A stretch of 10,941 nucleotides of DNA from Candidatus Aminicenantota bacterium (GTDB lineage: Bacteria > Acidobacteriota > Aminicenantia > UBA2199), in NCBI GenBank assembly GCA_030639705.1, contig DAOWKX010000137.1:1-10941 (forward strand), given 5' to 3'. A program made the position numbers and the translations under genes. The notes below the pieces were generated by a model. It had not been told where the DNA came from. It was given only the letters and a program-made list of their open reading frames with translations, and searched no databases. Shown here piece after piece: positions 1 through 6,923 of this stretch. The stretch's first letter is position 1. Each line of letters starts with the position of its first letter.

Positions 1-743
1 AAATCAATGAGACTCATAGAACCGATTTTCTGGTAGTGCTCTGCTAATTCCCGGTAATAATTTTTATTGATTTTTTGTATCGGAAAACAATAATAAAATT
101 CCCGGAGCATATGATCGGTATCTGTAACCGAAAAATCCGGAAGCGACTTCAAATCTGGAATCCCAATCAGGAATGTTTTCAGTTTCAGGTGATCTCCCAG
201 AGGTTTTTTCTTTGAGGAATGGGCAAACTCAACCTTGAATGAAGGAACTGCTTTCTCATTATCCTGATTATATTCCTTAATTTTTACCACCTCATCAGTT
301 TCTGCTTCCTGAACCGAATCCCCCCTCCTGATATAAATGACATATTTTTTTAAATTGGCATAATCCTCTTTTAAAAAAAAAGGCCTCTCCTGTAAAGGGA
401 TGTGAATCATGCCTATTTTTTTTCTATCAACGGTCAATGCTTTGTAAGAAAAAATAATGGGTTTCTGAACCTTTGAGTTAACAAAATCAATAATTTTTTT
501 CTCATCCAGATGCTCAATAACCCCCAGCACTTTATTTTTCCCACCTTTATCCTCTTCCACTCCGATCAAAATGTAGGTATCGGCTCTTCTCCAGGCATTG
601 GCAGCACTCACAATATCTTTCAAGATTTGACCTTTCTCAAGAGCAAGCGCTACATCAAGCTTATATTCATGGGATCTGAAAATGAGTACATTACTGGATT
701 TTTCATACAGAAGTCTATTGAGAAGTTTTATATCATTTCCCAT
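1..743 (-). CDS. AlbA_2/Schlafen-type putative nucleic-acid-binding protein (partial, C-terminus off the left edge)
   Basis: The frame is open from an ATG at 743-741 to the window edge, giving 247 codons with no stop. Residues 20-150 resemble the AlbA_2 (Schlafen AlbA) fold: a HEYKLD segment, then DIVSAANAWRRADTYILIGV (about 44-63), an acidic loop and a later YVIYIRRGDS strand. In this family the N-terminal domain is often described as DNA- or nucleic-acid-binding, with varied C-terminal parts; the biochemical role is usually unknown. Residues after about 165 match nothing I recognise. The gene lies 59 bp downstream of mogA on the same strand, but the gap is heptamer repeat and gives no Shine-Dalgarno near the ATG. 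It could be the last, passenger gene of the cofactor operon or an independent unit. The family call is fairly firm; the function is unknown. Confidence 0.72.
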   Translation of the reverse strand, partial: MGNDIKLLNRLLYEKSSNVLIFRSHEYKLDVALALEKGQILKDIVSAANAWRRADTYILIGVEEDKGGKNKVLGVIEHLDEKKIIDFVNSKVQKPIIFSYKALTVDRKKIGMIHIPLQERPFFLKEDYANLKKYVIYIRRGDSVQEAETDEVVKIKEYNQDNEKAVPSFKVEFAHSSKKKPLGDHLKLKTFLIGIPDLKSLPDFSVTDTDHMLREFYYCFPIQKINKNYYRELAEHYQKIGSMSLID

Positions 744-800
744 TTAACATCTTACAGGTTACATTTTACATGTTACATGACACATGTCAAATGTTACATT
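744..800. repeat. Heptamer tandem repeat (TTACATG-like) filling an intergenic gap
   Basis: Read in sevens from 752, the plus strand gives TTACAGG, TTACATT, TTACATG, TTACATG, ACACATG, TCAAATG, TTACATT. These are preceded by a slipped unit, TTAACATC. The array fills nearly the whole gap between the mogA stop (805-803) and the start of the AlbA_2 gene (743). Heptanucleotide tandem arrays of this kind are known as STRR elements in cyanobacteria. I infer a comparable element here; no function is evident. It contains a short inverted repeat, TGACA-CA-TGTCA (778-789), but no rho-independent terminator. Confidence 0.8.
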
Positions 801-802
801 TA

Positions 803-1276
803 TTACCCGTGCTTTCCTCCCCCGAGCATCTCTATCCCGTGTTCTAATATCGGAACTATCAATCGGGTACATAATTTTACTGCTTTCAACGAACCAGGAA
901 AATTGACGATAATGGTATTTTCCTTGAGGCCACTATATCCTCTGGACAAAACCGCATACTTGGTCTCTTTATAAGATTCCTGCCTCAACATCTCAGAAAT
1001 ACCGGGCAATTCAATTTCACAGATTTCTCTGGTCACCTGGGGAGTGATATCCCGTGGTGAAATACCGGTTCCCCCGGTGGTTATTATATAGTCAGCGCCG
1101 ATGTTTACGGTAATGGCTTTTCTGATTTCCGGGGCTTCATCCGGAACCACAATCAGGGAGACCACTGCCTCCACTTCACTGTTTTCTATCAGGTTTTTTA
1201 TTTCAGGGCCGGACAAATCCTGGTATTCACCCCGGTAAGCCCTATCGGAAACTGTAATCACCACTATTCTCAGCAC
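803..1276 (-). CDS. mogA: MogA/MoaB-family molybdopterin adenylyltransferase-type protein
   Basis: A 157-residue single-domain protein of the MoCF-binding fold (MogA/MoaB). Characteristic motifs are TTGGTGISPRD (66-76), which forms the nucleotide/molybdopterin-binding loop, and NFPGS (125-129). Family members adenylylate molybdopterin before metal insertion by MoeA; MoaB-like members may be less active, and sequence alone does not settle which this is. The start is GTG at 1276-1274, chosen because a strong AGGAGG (1290-1285) sits 8 nt upstream and the next residues, LRIVVITVSD, match the family N-terminus. The first 35 nt overlap the 3' end of the MOSC gene, so translation is probably coupled. 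It is the last cofactor gene of the operon. Confidence 0.9.
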   Translation of the reverse strand: MLRIVVITVSDRAYRGEYQDLSGPEIKNLIENSEVEAVVSLIVVPDEAPEIRKAITVNIGADYIITTGGTGISPRDITPQVTREICEIELPGISEMLRQESYKETKYAVLSRGYSGLKENTIIVNFPGSLKAVKLCTRLIVPILEHGIEMLGGGKHG

Positions 1277-1685
1277 GGACCTTTCCTCCTTTTTTTACCC
1301 GGGTAAAAATTCCATGGGTTGGCATGATACACTCTCCGGCCTGCTCATATATGGCACAACGGTCATGACATATTTTACCGATCTGGGTAACCTCCATAAT
1401 CGTCTGGTTTATGCGAATGGTTCCGCCCGGCTTCACCCGTGTCCAGTCAATACCCCGGGTTAGAATGTTCTCACCAAAGGCACCGGGATTAATTTTTATT
1501 TCAGGTTTTTTAGACTTCAGCCATTCCACCGCTTCCGAGGCAAGGAATGAAACCTGGCGGTGCCAGGTTCCGGTATGGGCATCACCCGCAATTCCATGGT
1601 TTTCTACCAGTTCAATTTCATTAACCGGGATTTTTTGGATTCCTTTTTTTTCTGAAATATGGACAGATTCGATTTTAAATTTCAT
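1242..1685 (-). CDS. MOSC-domain protein (molybdenum cofactor-associated)
   Basis: A 147-residue stand-alone MOSC domain (named for the Moco sulfurase C-terminal domain). Visible hallmarks are GIAGDAHTGTWHRQVSFL (31-48), GAFGENI (68-74) and the cysteine-bearing stretch GKICHDRCAIYEQAGECIMP (103-122), with Cys106, Cys110 and Cys119. MOSC domains are thought to bind Moco or carry sulfur to it; small bacterial versions are largely uncharacterised. The ATG at 1685-1683 overlaps the moaC stop by 11 nt, and the 3' end overlaps mogA by 35 nt. That close pairing suggests a shared role with MogA in finishing or handling the cofactor. Its last ten codons also carry the mogA ribosome-binding site. Confidence 0.9.
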   Translation of the reverse strand: MKFKIESVHISEKKGIQKIPVNEIELVENHGIAGDAHTGTWHRQVSFLASEAVEWLKSKKPEIKINPGAFGENILTRGIDWTRVKPGGTIRINQTIMEVTQIGKICHDRCAIYEQAGECIMPTHGIFTRVKKGGKVRAENSGDYSFR

Positions 1686-2124
1686 TTTTTGTCTTTTTCT
1701 CCAGTTTGATGTCCGAAATCACCATTTTCTTATCAATTGCCTTGCACATATCATATATGGTCAAGGCAGCAATCGATACACCGGTCAGGGCTTCCATCTC
1801 AATACCGGTCTTGTAATCGCAGACTGCAGTGGAGGTTATATTAATCCGATCCTCTTTCAGCTCAAAATCAATGTCAATTTTATTGATGGGAATTTGATGA
1901 CACAGTGGAATTATATCAGATGTCTTTTTCGCACCCCCGATGGCAGCGATCCTGGCAACAGATAGCACATCACCCTTTTTTAACAGGTTTTTCCGAATCA
2001 TTTCAATCGTCTCTTTAGCTAAAAGAATGGTACCTGAAGCCCTGGACTCCCGGTGAAGCAATTTTTTTCCGGTAATATCCACCATTCTGGCTTCTCCTTT
2101 TTTACTTAAATGAGAGAATTCCAT
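1675..2124 (-). CDS. moaC: Cyclic pyranopterin monophosphate synthase MoaC
   Basis: 149 residues, close to the usual MoaC length. MoaC converts the MoaA product (3',8-cyclo-GTP) to cyclic pyranopterin monophosphate. Motifs seen are ARMVDITGK (12-20), KKGDVLSVARIAAI (49-62), IIPLCHQIP (71-79), GIEMEALTGVSIAALTIYDM (107-126) and the lysine-rich CKAIDKKM. These cover the conserved active-site regions. I chose the ATG at 2124-2122 (MEFSHL) over an upstream in-frame ATG at 2178, for two reasons: GGGGAG (2136-2131) lies just upstream at good spacing, and the extra 18 residues are not MoaC-like and would overlap moaA. The gene begins 17 bp after moaA and overlaps the MOSC gene at its end. Confidence 0.95.
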   Translation of the reverse strand: MEFSHLSKKGEARMVDITGKKLLHRESRASGTILLAKETIEMIRKNLLKKGDVLSVARIAAIGGAKKTSDIIPLCHQIPINKIDIDFELKEDRINITSTAVCDYKTGIEMEALTGVSIAALTIYDMCKAIDKKMVISDIKLEKKTKNEI

Positions 2125-2141
2125 TTCTACCTCCCCAAACC

Positions 2142-2948
2142 TTACCCGCCTATTTGCCAGTTTTGCCGGCTCGTGCAAACAGTCCCATGCTCCGGTTTAC
2201 TCAGTATGGCTCTTTTTATACACTCTCCGATATGATTCATTTCAACCGGTATCTCGAGGTTTGAAAACAAACAGGGCTTCAGCCTCCCATCAGCAGTTAA
2301 ACGTATTCGATTACAGACATTACAGGCAAGGGGCCTCTCGGCCCGGTATTGTTTACTCATGCTCTTGATGTTGTTCAAGCTATAATGATTAATCCGCTGT
2401 AATCTAAGTCCTTTTCTCCGGCAAAACTGCTTCATATCCGCTATTTCATTGGTGTTGGTTCCCGGAATCACTACCATATTCAGTTTTGTTCCCCTGAAAC
2501 CAACATCAATAACCGCATCAATTCCCCTTAATACCCTACTTAATTTTCCGATTCTTGTCAATTTTTGGTATTTCAGCGGATCCAGGGTATCCAGGGAAAT
2601 ATTGATGCGATCCAAACCGGATTTTTTTAAATCGTCAGCCATTTCTTCCAGAAGCACACCGTTGGTGGTTAAGGTCAGTTCTTTTAATCCTTTTTGAGCT
2701 CCCAACTGCCGGATTAATAATGTGATATCCTTTCTCACCAGGGGTTCTCCTCCGGTCAAACGGTATTTGGTTATGCCCATTTTAACCGCTTGTTTCACAA
2801 TCTTAAGGATGTCTTCATAGGAGAGGATATCACTGTGGTTTTTGAGGGTGACGCCCTCCTCCGGCATACAATAGGTACATCTGAGATTGCATCGGTCAGT
2901 AACCGAAATCCTGAGGTAGGTTATGCTCCGATTATAGCGATCTAACAT
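2142..2948 (-). CDS. moaA: GTP 3',8-cyclase MoaA, compact form (radical SAM)
   Basis: A 268-residue radical SAM enzyme for the first step of molybdopterin synthesis, GTP to 3',8-cyclo-GTP. The N-terminal cluster motif is Cys20-x3-Cys24-x2-Cys27 (CNLRCTYC). TGGEP at 65-69 binds SAM. The second cluster is Cys209-x2-Cys212-x13-Cys226, enclosing NRIRLTADG, whose arginines contact GTP in known MoaA. The C-terminus ends in the conserved Gly-Gly (IGG). Typical MoaA is about 320-340 residues. Here roughly 50 residues are missing between the barrel (RLQRINHYSL, 182-191) and the second cluster, yet every catalytic motif is present. That suggests a compact subfamily, not a broken gene. The ATG at 2948 overlaps the end of moeA by 17 nt. 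Confidence 0.93.
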   Translation of the reverse strand: MLDRYNRSITYLRISVTDRCNLRCTYCMPEEGVTLKNHSDILSYEDILKIVKQAVKMGITKYRLTGGEPLVRKDITLLIRQLGAQKGLKELTLTTNGVLLEEMADDLKKSGLDRINISLDTLDPLKYQKLTRIGKLSRVLRGIDAVIDVGFRGTKLNMVVIPGTNTNEIADMKQFCRRKGLRLQRINHYSLNNIKSMSKQYRAERPLACNVCNRIRLTADGRLKPCLFSNLEIPVEMNHIGECIKRAILSKPEHGTVCTSRQNWQIGG

Positions 2949-4101
2949 TGACTTCTGTGCCTTTTTTTATTTCTTTAACACCGGCTGGAATCTCCAGCAG
3001 ACTATTTGCCCTGGACAAGGAATGGATATGTGCTGAGCCATGATATTCAAGAATTTCGATCGTACCGCTTTCATATACAACCGGAATAAATTCGGAACGA
3101 ACACTTTTTTTTCTATTGAAATCCTGATTCAGTGTCCCCCATAAATAAAAAGGACTGAATTGATGTCCCATCATTCGGTATAATAAGGGCTTCACAAAAA
3201 TCTCAAAGATGATAAAGGTGGAAACCGGATTACCCGGAAGCCCGATAACAATTTTTTTCTCCAGAGTACCCAACACGGTGGGTTTACCGGGTTTAATGGC
3301 AACCCTGGTAAAAGCCAATTTCACCCCTATCTGCTCCAGTATCTGCGGAATATAATCATAATCTCCCATGGAAACTCCCCCGGAGATCAGCAGCAGGTCA
3401 ACTTTTTTCAGAATGGTTTCTATGAGTCTCCGGATCTCTTTTTTTTGATCCCCGGCAATAGCTTCATAAATAACCGATAATCCCATATTATTCAGTTGAG
3501 CGGACAGAGAAAATGCATTGCTATTGTAAATCTGACTTTTTTTTAACGGCTGTCCCGGTTCTATAATTTCACTACCGGTTGGCAATAATCCCACTATCGG
3601 TCTCCGGTAAACACTAACCGGATCAATTCCCATCGAAGCGATAATTCCGGCTTCAGCGGGCCTTATAAGCGTTCCTCGTTTCAATACCGTATCCCCGATT
3701 TTGACATCCTCACCAAGGGAACATACATTCGTTACGTTCTCCTCTCCGGTTATGATCATATACCCATCATCAATACGGGTAATCTCTTTCTTGATCACTC
3801 TGTCAGCCCCCCGTGGCAACATTGCGCCGGTCATGATTTTTGAACATTCACCCTTTTTTATTTTTTTTTCAGGAACCTGACCGGCAGGGATGATTTCCAC
3901 AATTCTGAACCGTTCAGAACCATCTTTCGACGAAATAGCAAATCCATCCATTGCCGATTTATCAAATGGCGGCATATTGATACGGGAAACAATATCCCGG
4001 GCAAGAACTCTCCCGAGGATCTCATTTAGGGAAAGGATTTCAATCCCGGGATAAACAGAAATTCCGGATAAAATCCCGCTGGCTTCACTGAGACCGATCA
4101 T
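2932..4101 (-). CDS. moeA: Molybdopterin molybdotransferase MoeA (possibly tungstate-using)
   Basis: A 389-residue, full-length MoeA. It inserts molybdate (or tungstate in W-dependent organisms) into adenylylated molybdopterin. The N-terminal domain carries MPPFDKSAMDGFA (43-55) and GAMLPRGADR. The central MoCF-binding domain carries LLISGGVSMGDYDYIPQIL, KPGKPTVLG and GLPGNPVSTF, and a MoeA C-terminal domain follows. The ATG at 4101-4099 is preceded by GGAG about 8 nt upstream. A 76-bp gap separates it from wtpC, the largest gap in the operon, and holds a plausible internal promoter. Metal choice cannot be read from the sequence; the linked Wtp transporter allows tungsten. Confidence 0.95.
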   Translation of the reverse strand: MIGLSEASGILSGISVYPGIEILSLNEILGRVLARDIVSRINMPPFDKSAMDGFAISSKDGSERFRIVEIIPAGQVPEKKIKKGECSKIMTGAMLPRGADRVIKKEITRIDDGYMIITGEENVTNVCSLGEDVKIGDTVLKRGTLIRPAEAGIIASMGIDPVSVYRRPIVGLLPTGSEIIEPGQPLKKSQIYNSNAFSLSAQLNNMGLSVIYEAIAGDQKKEIRRLIETILKKVDLLLISGGVSMGDYDYIPQILEQIGVKLAFTRVAIKPGKPTVLGTLEKKIVIGLPGNPVSTFIIFEIFVKPLLYRMMGHQFSPFYLWGTLNQDFNRKKSVRSEFIPVVYESGTIEILEYHGSAHIHSLSRANSLLEIPAGVKEIKKGTEVNVRSL

Positions 4102-4157
4102 TATTATTTCTCCAGTTCCAGTTTATTCTTCAAACTTAAATTAGGCATGGAAATAGT

Positions 4158-4187
4158 ATTATATCAAAAATTGTCCTTCAGTGTTTA
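4158..4187 (-). promoter_or_regulatory. Candidate internal promoter for moeA-moaA-moaC-MOSC-mogA (extended -10)
   Basis: On the minus strand TGATATAAT (4166-4158) is a perfect extended -10 (TGnTATAAT). An 18-nt spacer separates it from TAAACA (4187-4182), a 4/6 match to the -35. Predicted start is near 4151, leaving about a 50-nt leader before the moeA ATG. The -35 lies inside the last codons of wtpC. It is a pattern match only; an extended -10 can function with a weak -35. Confidence 0.45.
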
Positions 4188-5191
4188 AACACTTTAATTG
4201 CCGAAACTTTGAATGTGGCCCACAGGTTTTCCCCACATTTAATATCCATTTCTTCAGATGATTTGCGGGTAATTTCTACCACCAGCATTTCACCGATATC
4301 CAGCACCACTTCGACAACCGTGGATTTTTTAAAAATATTTTCAACCCGCCCACAGAAGGAATTTCTTGCCGATGAATCAATTCTACTTCTGGAAATTATG
4401 ATATCATCAGATCTGATGGCAATATAGGCAAAGGCGGCTTTCAATAAGGGTACCTGAATTGATAGTTTTTCTAACTGAATGAAATGGTCCTCCACCACGC
4501 CACCAAATACATTTCTATAGCCCAGGAAATCAGCCACCTCTTTATTTTTGGGATGATTAAATACTTCATCCGGTTTCCCGCACTGAACAATCCTTCCCTT
4601 CAATAAAATGGCAAGTCTGTCAGCCAGTGACAATGCCTCCTCAAAATCATGGGTAACATGGATAAATGTGGAGTCTGTATCCCGGTGAAGATCCATAAAT
4701 ATTTTTCTGGTTTTTAAACGTAAATTTCTATCCAGTGATGAGGTGGGTTCGTCAAAGAGGTAAACTTCCGGCGATATTGCCATGGCTCTGGCAATGGCCA
4801 CCCGCTGTTTTTCTCCTCCTGAAAGATGATCAATTTTCCGATTCAGGAGGTGGGTGATATCCAGCTTTAAGGCGACCTCTGTGACAGTTTTACTCATTTC
4901 TTTTTTTTCCCATTTTCTAATTTTGAGACCATAGGCAATGTTGTTAAAAACATTCAGATGAGGGAAAAGCCAGAAATCCTGATAAATCAATCCAATCTTT
5001 CCGGTATCAATCCCGGTGACCATTCCCCTATCCGGTTTGATAAGACCGGCAATTATCTCAAGTATAAGGGTTTTACCGGCACCACTGGGTCCCAGGATCA
5101 CAAAAAAATCCCCTGTGTCAATTTTCAAATCAATGCCAGAGAGTTCAAAATTGCCAAAGCCTTTATTAATGCCTTTCAACTCAATACTCAT
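4178..5191 (-). CDS. wtpC: Tungstate/molybdate ABC transporter ATP-binding protein
   Basis: A 337-residue ABC ATPase that powers oxyanion import from the cytoplasmic face. It has Walker A GPSGAGKT (34-41), Q-loop Gln71 (YQDFW), signature LSGGEKQR (123-130), Walker B VYLFDEP (143-149) and H-loop His181 (HVTHD). A C-terminal TOBE-like oxyanion-sensing domain spans about 225-337 (SARNSFCGRVENIF onward), as in ModC/WtpC. The ATG overlaps the wtpB stop as ATGA, a classic coupling junction. I name it WtpC because the cognate binding protein is WtpA-like; the ATPase alone would fit ModC equally well. Confidence 0.9.
   Translation of the reverse strand: MSIELKGINKGFGNFELSGIDLKIDTGDFFVILGPSGAGKTLILEIIAGLIKPDRGMVTGIDTGKIGLIYQDFWLFPHLNVFNNIAYGLKIRKWEKKEMSKTVTEVALKLDITHLLNRKIDHLSGGEKQRVAIARAMAISPEVYLFDEPTSSLDRNLRLKTRKIFMDLHRDTDSTFIHVTHDFEEALSLADRLAILLKGRIVQCGKPDEVFNHPKNKEVADFLGYRNVFGGVVEDHFIQLEKLSIQVPLLKAAFAYIAIRSDDIIISRSRIDSSARNSFCGRVENIFKKSTVVEVVLDIGEMLVVEITRKSSEEMDIKCGENLWATFKVSAIKVFKH
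4180..4193. promoter_or_regulatory. 14-bp perfect palindrome over the wtpC stop and the internal promoter -35
   Basis: AGTGTTTAAACACT reads the same on both strands. It spans the last codons of wtpC and covers the -35 of the candidate moeA promoter. It could be an operator half-site pair for a repressor, or chance. It is not followed by a T-run that would make it a terminator in the operon direction. Confidence 0.3.
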
Positions 5192-5937
5192 TTATCCTCG
5201 AATATTCTCATAAATACAAACACCACCAGACTGATCAGTATCAAAAGAACAGTAACCGGTAAGGCGTATTTTAAGCCGAAATTCTGAAATCGCTCAAAAA
5301 TCAAAACCGATGCTGTCATCGGATGATACGCTAATATGACAACCGCTCCAAATTCAGAGATTCCCCTTCCCCACATCATAATTGAACCGGAAAAAATGGA
5401 TTTTTTGACCATTGGAAGGCTTACACTGAAAAACGCCTTCCATTTGCTTGCCCCTAATGTAATAGCGGTTTTTTCATATTTTTCATCAATAAGTTTGAAT
5501 CCCGACTTGACAGCATTTACTAAAAATGGCACAGAGACAAAGAACATCCCTATCGAAATCGCTATTTCGGTTCCAATTATCTGGGCTCCGCTGATTTTTG
5601 AAAACAATGAGTGCCTGCCCCAAACCTCCAACAGAGCAATTCCGGCTGCAGTATGGGGAATAATAACCGGCAGATCAATCAGACCTTCTAAAATTTTTTT
5701 CCCCTTGAACTGCTTTCTTGCCAGTAAATAGGCCAGGGGAATGCCGGTTAACAATGCCGCCATGGTGGCCCATAGGGATGCCCTAAGGGTCAGGATTATT
5801 GATGAATACACCTCAGGCTCCAGTGTGGTTTCCACCAGTTTAGGCAAATCCGTGGAAAATAGTATTTTTATTACTGGAATTCCGATAAATAAAATAAGAA
5901 TAACACCCAGAAAGGAAAATATAATCTTAAATTTCAT
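5188..5937 (-). CDS. wtpB: Tungstate/molybdate ABC transporter permease
   Basis: A 249-residue inner-membrane permease. About six hydrophobic segments are visible: near 5-27, 45-72, 84-108, 122-150, 182-203 and 222-244. The cytoplasmic EAA-type loop that docks the ATPase is TAITLGASKWKAFFSVSLP (157-175), with the invariant Gly. DLPVIIPHTAAGIALLEVWG is typical of ModB/WtpB permeases. The ATG at 5937 overlaps the wtpA stop by 11 nt, and the 3' end overlaps wtpC by 4 nt. It works with WtpA and WtpC as one importer. Confidence 0.93.
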   Translation of the reverse strand: MKFKIIFSFLGVILILFIGIPVIKILFSTDLPKLVETTLEPEVYSSIILTLRASLWATMAALLTGIPLAYLLARKQFKGKKILEGLIDLPVIIPHTAAGIALLEVWGRHSLFSKISGAQIIGTEIAISIGMFFVSVPFLVNAVKSGFKLIDEKYEKTAITLGASKWKAFFSVSLPMVKKSIFSGSIMMWGRGISEFGAVVILAYHPMTASVLIFERFQNFGLKYALPVTVLLILISLVVFVFMRIFEDK

Positions 5938-6919
5938 TTTTAAAAAATTTTTTTAAGCTTGTTGGCAATCTATCATAATGGTCAACTGTCAGAGGGATGA
6001 TCCCCGGCTGTCCGTTATCTTCCATGATTTGCTGACCTTCTGAGCCCAGGATAAAGGCAATAAACCGTTCAGCCCACAATGGATTATTGGAATTTTTCGG
6101 CAGGGTCACCCCGTAAACCATTGGAGCTCCTTTTTTTTCAATCCATTTTCCAGGTTCTTTGCCGCTTACTCTTACGGAAACCTGTTCATACACAGATTCC
6201 AGAACAGAACATTTCAAATTGATCTCATCAGGGAGAATTACATACTTCATCCCATGCTGACAGGCTATACTCCTGTAAATAAAAATATAATCCAATTCAG
6301 AGACTTCCAGCAGTGCAATCAAATCCGTTTCTTTGGGCCTGATATTTCTTTTAGGCATTCTGGACTGTAATTCTCTAAAGAGCCCGGGAATCTTGTAATG
6401 TCTTTCCGCTAATTTCCAGGTCAGAAGAGCCCGATACCCGCAGGGATCGGCATCCGGATTGGAATGTCCATACTGCACGCCGTCTCTGAACAGGATTTCC
6501 ATCCAGTTGGTGGAATTGATTTCCCTGGAAAATTTACTGGAATCAGTGTACATTAAAATCATCTCATTGGTGGAAAAATCAATACAGAAATCAGCAAATT
6601 CCGGCATAAGGAGCTTTCGGATAACCGAAGAGTCTGCGGAAGCCATCACATCAACAGAACGCTTCAGATCACTGATCTGCCTGGCCGCGGTCCGGCTACC
6701 ATGAGCCTCCAGAACAACCTTTATCTGAGGGAATTTTTTCATGAATTTTAGAGCCATGTGTTTGAAGGGCACTGACAATGAGCCGGCATGCAGGACCAGT
6801 ATTTCATTTTTTTCAATTTTATTGCAGGAAAACATCAAAACAGCGGCCAGGGCTATCAAAATAAAACCATTCTTCTTCATTCTCTTTTCTCCTGAACTTG
6901 AAAAGGGAATTTTTTTCAT
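5927..6919 (-). CDS. wtpA: Tungstate/molybdate-binding lipoprotein WtpA
   Basis: The substrate-binding protein of the importer, in the WtpA/ModA2 branch that binds tungstate (and molybdate) in hexa-coordination. Diagnostic stretches are VLHAGSLSVPF near the mature N-terminus, NPDADPCGYRALL mid-protein, and RPKETDLIALLEVSELDYIF followed by YRSIACQHG. The N-terminus is a lipoprotein signal: MKKNGFILIALAAVLMFSC, with the lipid-bearing Cys after Ser. There are two good in-frame starts: ATG 6919 (AAAGGAG, 7-nt spacing, directly after the structured leader) and ATG 6880 (AGGAG at 6893-6889, 8-nt spacing, giving a textbook 18-residue signal peptide). I chose 6919 because its ribosome-binding site is the one the leader RNA can sequester. 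It is first in the wtp-Moco operon. Confidence 0.92.
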   Translation of the reverse strand: MKKIPFSSSGEKRMKKNGFILIALAAVLMFSCNKIEKNEILVLHAGSLSVPFKHMALKFMKKFPQIKVVLEAHGSRTAARQISDLKRSVDVMASADSSVIRKLLMPEFADFCIDFSTNEMILMYTDSSKFSREINSTNWMEILFRDGVQYGHSNPDADPCGYRALLTWKLAERHYKIPGLFRELQSRMPKRNIRPKETDLIALLEVSELDYIFIYRSIACQHGMKYVILPDEINLKCSVLESVYEQVSVRVSGKEPGKWIEKKGAPMVYGVTLPKNSNNPLWAERFIAFILGSEGQQIMEDNGQPGIIPLTVDHYDRLPTSLKKFFKNEI

Positions 6920-6923
6920 GAAC

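Noticed and set aside
744..800. CRISPR array or terminator in the mogA-AlbA_2 gap
   Set aside because: Units are seven bases with no spacers, and no GC-rich stem with a T-run is present.
510..974. A 154-codon plus-strand open frame across the AlbA_2 start, the heptamer gap and the mogA end
   Set aside because: It crosses two recognisable minus-strand genes and a repeat array; its translation is low in recognisable pattern.
1411..1965. A 184-codon plus-strand open frame over the MOSC and moaC genes
   Set aside because: Both antisense genes have clear family motifs; this frame has none and no ribosome-binding site.
2125..2178. Upstream in-frame ATG for moaC, adding 18 residues
   Set aside because: The extension is the out-of-frame end of moaA and not MoaC-like, while the ATG at 2124 has a strong GGGGAG upstream.
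2142..2948. moaA as a truncated pseudogene because it is short
   Set aside because: Both Fe-S cluster motifs, the SAM motif and the C-terminal Gly-Gly are all present, so the shortening is internal and tidy.
1671..5945. Identical 15-nt junction AAAAATGAAATTTAA at moaC/MOSC and at wtpA/wtpB
   Set aside because: Both are 11-nt stop/start overlaps encoding NEI-stop and MKFK in AT-rich DNA; chance or convergent coupling is the simplest account, though duplication of the junction was considered.
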